Source of the DNA: Ruminiclostridium cellobioparum subsp. termitidis CT1112 | Lineage (GTDB): Bacteria > Bacillota > Clostridia > Acetivibrionales > DSM-1351 | NCBI RefSeq assembly: GCF_000350485.1 | Contig: NZ_AORV01000066.1 | Coordinates: 60,511-124,510 of the forward strand | Length of the DNA stretch: 64,000 bases | Direction of reading: 5' to 3' | Shown: positions 61,127 through 64,000 of the stretch, one piece after another | Numbering within the stretch: position 1 is the first letter of the stretch | How the letters are laid out: every line of letters starts with the position of its first letter | The notes under the pieces: generated by a model | The model's input: the letters and a program-made list of their open reading frames with translations, nothing else | What the model was told of the DNA's origin: nothing | Databases searched by the model: none | Translations under genes and position numbers: made by a program

Positions 61127-61954
61127 CTACCCCTTGATACCTGTTGTAACTATTCCCTGTACAATCAGTTTCTGGAACATTAAAAATACTATCAATACCG
61201 GAATAATGGCAAGCAGGGAAATAGCCATGAGAGAATTCCACTCAACATAGAACTGGCCTACAAAGCTGGCCAACCCCAGCTGAACTGTGTACATGTCCTT
61301 GTCACTGGTTGTAATAAGCGGCCAGAGAAAATCATTCCATCTCCACATGAATGTAAATATGGACAGTATTGCAATCAATGGTTTGCAGTTGGGCAATATG
61401 ATTTTTACAAATATTTTGAACTCGGACTCTCCGTCGATTCTCGCCGCTTCTATTAATTCATACGGTATCTCATCCATGAACTGCTTGGACAGAAACAGGC
61501 CAAAAGCTTCGGCAGCCCTTGGAATGATCAGGCCCGCATAGCTGTTGAGCCAACCCAGCTTTGAAAGAATAATAAAGTTCGGTACCATAATGATTTGCAT
61601 GGGTATCATCAAGGTGGAAAGTACGATCAAAAACAGTACCTTTCTGCCTCTGAACCTGTATTTTGCAAATGTGTATCCTGCCAGCAGGTTGATAAACACT
61701 GTTAGAAGCACCGAAACTGTGGCCACGATGCCGCTGTTTAAAAAATACCTTGCAAAGGGAGCCATGCTGAATATTTCTGCAAAATTGCTCCATTGAGGAT
61801 TTGACGGAAAAAGTATCGGGACTTTTGCAAAAAGGTCTTCCGATGGTTTCAACGCAGTTGACAGCATCCAGAATAACGGGAATAATGTTACCATCGCCGC
61901 CAGTAATAATAATATAAATGCAATCCGGTCTTTTAAAACTTCCTTTTTTATCAT
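61127..61954 (-). CDS. Carbohydrate ABC transporter permease, MalG/UgpE type
   Basis: 275 aa, six membrane helices. The EAA loop is ELIEAARIDGESEFKIF followed by PNCKP. It ends in TGIKG. The gene overlaps its partner permease by four bases, with GGGGG before the ATG. It belongs to the CUT1 group of sugar importers but is only distantly related to the LplC-type permeases elsewhere in the window. Confidence 0.92.
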   Translation of the reverse strand: MIKKEVLKDRIAFILLLLAAMVTLFPLFWMLSTALKPSEDLFAKVPILFPSNPQWSNFAEIFSMAPFARYFLNSGIVATVSVLLTVFINLLAGYTFAKYRFRGRKVLFLIVLSTLMIPMQIIMVPNFIILSKLGWLNSYAGLIIPRAAEAFGLFLSKQFMDEIPYELIEAARIDGESEFKIFVKIILPNCKPLIAILSIFTFMWRWNDFLWPLITTSDKDMYTVQLGLASFVGQFYVEWNSLMAISLLAIIPVLIVFLMFQKLIVQGIVTTGIKG

Positions 61955-62841
61955 TGCTGGTCATCCCCCTTCATTTGCAGCAGAGTTAAAATAAATATTA
62001 TAAGGAATAATACAACTCCGCCTGCTGATGCATATCCCATCTCTCCAACCTGAAATGCCTGTTTATAAATATAATGAACCATTACCGTACTTGAGAAACC
62101 CGGTCCTCCTCCGGTCATGGTATAGAACAGGTCAAAACCCATAAATCCATAAATTATGGACATTACCGTCAGGAATACTGTTGTCGATCTCAACAATGGC
62201 CAGGTAATATATTTAAACTTCTTCATGTCCCCCGCACCGTCAATTTCAGCTGCCTCATAGTAGTCCTGTGATATTCCCTGTAAACCTCCCAGGTAAATTA
62301 CCATGCAATAACCGCATCTTACCCAGATTGTGGCCAATATTACCGAAGGCATGGACAGGGCATTACTGGTAAGCCACTGCTGTTCTCCTATTCCTACCGC
62401 CTCTAAAACATAGTTCAGCACGCCGTAATCAGTACTTAATATCCATTGCCATATCAAACCGGTTGCAACCAGGGAAACTACCGTAGGGATATAGAATATT
62501 CCTCGAAGAGCCCCCCTCAGCGGCATATTTCTGTTTAAAGCTATTGCCCCTATCAAGCCAAGCGCCAGAGTTGTGGGAACAGTGGCCAGGGTATAGTAAA
62601 CCGTATTCAGCATTGCCGCAAGAAACTGTTTGTCGCTCAGCAATTTAACATAGTTGGAAATTCCGTTAAACTCCGGTGTACCTATAAGAGTCCATTTGGT
62701 AAAGCTCATGGTAAAGGTGAAAATAATAGGGATAATCATAAAAGTCAAAAACAGAAGCATATTTGGTGCAATAAACAAGTATGGGAGAAATTTATTTCTG
62801 TTAAGCCTGGTATTATTTTTTTTAACTGATGAAAGCTGCAT
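61951..62841 (-). CDS. Sugar ABC transporter permease, MalF/UgpA type
   Basis: 296 aa, six membrane helices after a basic N-terminus. The EAA loop is DYYEAAEIDGAGDMKKF with WPLLR. AGGGGA precedes the ATG. With the MalG-type protein it forms the channel for the solute bound by the receptor at 62926. No ATPase gene is present, as with the other two importers in the window. Confidence 0.92.
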   Translation of the reverse strand: MQLSSVKKNNTRLNRNKFLPYLFIAPNMLLFLTFMIIPIIFTFTMSFTKWTLIGTPEFNGISNYVKLLSDKQFLAAMLNTVYYTLATVPTTLALGLIGAIALNRNMPLRGALRGIFYIPTVVSLVATGLIWQWILSTDYGVLNYVLEAVGIGEQQWLTSNALSMPSVILATIWVRCGYCMVIYLGGLQGISQDYYEAAEIDGAGDMKKFKYITWPLLRSTTVFLTVMSIIYGFMGFDLFYTMTGGGPGFSSTVMVHYIYKQAFQVGEMGYASAGGVVLFLIIFILTLLQMKGDDQQ

Positions 62842-62870
62842 TTTTCACGTCCCCTATCAGGTTAAAGTCA

Positions 62871-62897
62871 GACCTGCAAATCATATATTTGCAGGTC
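62871..62897 (-). promoter_or_regulatory. Stable hairpin between binding-protein and permease genes
   Basis: Perfect 11-bp stem GACCTGCAAAT (62871-62881) with ATTTGCAGGTC (62887-62897) and a five-base loop, 29 bases after the binding-protein stop. The tail is only weakly U-rich. A partial terminator or 3'-end stabiliser that raises receptor over permease expression is the usual role of such hairpins. Confidence 0.65.
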
Positions 62898-62925
62898 CGC
62901 CATACATTTATTAGTTTGCCAGATA

Positions 62926-64000
62926 TTACTTTAATGCCGCATCAATGCCATCTTTTAAAGCCTTTTGTACTTCTGCCGGATCTTTCCCCTGTGTGAATAA
63001 CATATCCAGTTCATCTGACAGTAAAGCAGTAATTTTGCTCATATTCGGGGATGTAACAGACTGGGCCATATTGGCCGGAACTGTTGTGGACTGCTCCATG
63101 AATACCTTCATTATATCAGGTTGGTTTATTGCATATTTGAGCTTTTCAGGAGTAATACTGTTTCTTGCAGGCAGGAATATACCATTCTCTACAAAATATG
63201 TCATACTTTCCTGTGATGTCATAAACTCTATGAATTGCAGTGCCTGTTCAGGATTCTTGGCCTTATTCATGACCGACAGTGCATTTCCGCCCATGTCGGA
63301 AGCAGCAGCCTTATCCCTTGGCATGTAAGTTACCCCATAAGTATAGTTTGTCATGTTCTTATCAAAGTTGGTTGCCAGCCAGTTTCCGTTGATTATCATG
63401 CCAACCGTTCCATTTGTAAATAATGTGTTGATATCTTCAGTACCCTTTACACTTGTTCCTGCAGGCACCAGACCTTCATCAAAGAATCTCTTTGACAGCT
63501 TCAGTGCTTCCAGTGCTTCAGGGCTGTCTATCTTACTTGTGCTCAGATCATCCGAGAGGAGCTGACCACCCTTTTGATACAGCAGAGGCAGCCATCTGTA
63601 GCTGTTCCCTTTTGTCCAGTTGTATGCAAAGCCATATTTGGCTCCAGCTTTTTCTTTCAGCTGTTTAGCTATATCAAGGAACTGGTCCCAGGTCCAGGCA
63701 TCTTCAAGCTTGGTAGGAGCTGTGATGCCAAGTTTCTCAAAGTAATTCTTATTGTAATACAACGCCAGAGTATCAGTATGTTGTGGAATGGCATAAGTCG
63801 CACCTTTGTAATTAACCGCACTCCATAAGGAAGGAAGAAAGTCTGAGCTGAAATCCGCAGGAAGGTCTTTGGTTATATCTTTTAGAACACCATTGCTTGA
63901 ATATCTTCCCACCTGCTGGAATTGAATCCTTATAGCGTCGGGTACATCATTTCCGGCAATTCTGGTTTCAAGTTTTGTATAAAAATCCTTAAATTCTCCA
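62926..64000 (-). CDS. Sugar ABC transporter solute-binding protein, N-terminus cut by window edge
   Basis: The open frame reaches base 64000, giving about 357 residues of an expected ~420-440; the signal peptide lies outside. Typical features of the CUT1 receptor family are TDTLALYYNKNYFEKLG, DAWTWDQFLDIAKQL and NGNWLATNF, with a C-terminus DPAEVQKALKDGIDAALK. A GTG at 63912 lies inside the coding region and should not be taken as the start. It is the receptor of the acid-sugar/galactoside operon. Confidence 0.9.
   Translation of the reverse strand, partial: GEFKDFYTKLETRIAGNDVPDAIRIQFQQVGRYSSNGVLKDITKDLPADFSSDFLPSLWSAVNYKGATYAIPQHTDTLALYYNKNYFEKLGITAPTKLEDAWTWDQFLDIAKQLKEKAGAKYGFAYNWTKGNSYRWLPLLYQKGGQLLSDDLSTSKIDSPEALEALKLSKRFFDEGLVPAGTSVKGTEDINTLFTNGTVGMIINGNWLATNFDKNMTNYTYGVTYMPRDKAAASDMGGNALSVMNKAKNPEQALQFIEFMTSQESMTYFVENGIFLPARNSITPEKLKYAINQPDIMKVFMEQSTTVPANMAQSVTSPNMSKITALLSDELDMLFTQGKDPAEVQKALKDGIDAALK

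Noticed and set aside
63913..64000. GTG at 63912 as the true start of the right-edge binding protein
   Set aside because: The frame continues to the window edge with typical binding-protein sequence (AGNDVPDAIRIQF), and a receptor without signal peptide would not make sense.

Overview
The window comes from a low-to-moderate G+C, anaerobe-like Firmicute, most probably a plant-polysaccharide-degrading member of Clostridia (Ruminiclostridium or a relative). This is inferred from strong AAGGAGG-type ribosome binding sites, sigma-A-type promoters, orphan YesM/YesN two-component systems beside LplB/LplC-type sugar importers, a DUF5107-TPR protein, a GH2 beta-mannosidase, a GH4 enzyme and the recO-era-cdd core cluster. 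No rRNA, tRNA, CRISPR array or phage was seen. The sequence fixes the broad group better than the genus.

Layout. (1) 1-7082: sugar importer 1 (two permeases and a lipoprotein cut by the left edge), divergent from a YesN/YesM pair. (2) 7093-16055: nine minus-strand genes: split transketolase, HAD phosphatase, KpsF/GutQ-type sugar-phosphate isomerase, GT2 glycosyltransferase, DeoC, two Gfo/Idh oxidoreductases and an MFS transporter. Their joint product or substrate is not known. (3) 16285-23739: a MerR regulator with a broken tail, an AraC regulator with a mutarotase-fold protein, a divergent 1116-residue DUF5107-TPR protein and a geranylgeranyl-reductase-family flavoprotein. (4) 23889-28875: an accessory region of small single-gene units (cupin, unknown, P-loop kinase, CBO0543 membrane protein, GyrI-like). 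Several share a near-identical promoter block upstream and a conserved hairpin downstream. It also holds an IS3 remnant and gene debris. (5) 29201-36455: sugar importer 2 with its own YesN/YesM pair, a close structural copy of region 1. (6) 36519-41168: an inverted-repeat element, beta-mannosidase, AraC regulator and a J-domain-like protein. (7) 41340-49220: a heterodimeric ABC exporter, HD hydrolase, cardiolipin synthase, RecO, Era and cytidine deaminase. (8) 49423-55215: a visibly more G+C-rich TetR-controlled module of two ABC exporter half-transporters and ECF S and T components with no ECF ATPase. (9) 55229-64000: one minus-strand operon with a solute-binding protein (cut by the right edge), two MalF/MalG-type permeases, two PdxA-family dehydrogenases, a LarA-like protein, a DUF1537 acid-sugar kinase and a GH4 alpha-galactosidase.

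How it works together. Most of the window is devoted to sensing, importing and breaking down plant-derived sugars. Regions 1 and 5 are complete sense-and-import modules that carry no hydrolase of their own. Region 9 looks like import of a glycosylated four-carbon sugar acid, followed by deglycosylation, epimerisation, phosphorylation and oxidative cleavage to a triose phosphate. The most unusual part is region 4, where genes appear to have been collected as promoter-gene-hairpin cassettes with short inverted sequences at their ends. A second structural novelty is a two-hairpin leader placed directly before the ribosome binding sites of unrelated genes (41168, 45400, and in shortened form 18019).
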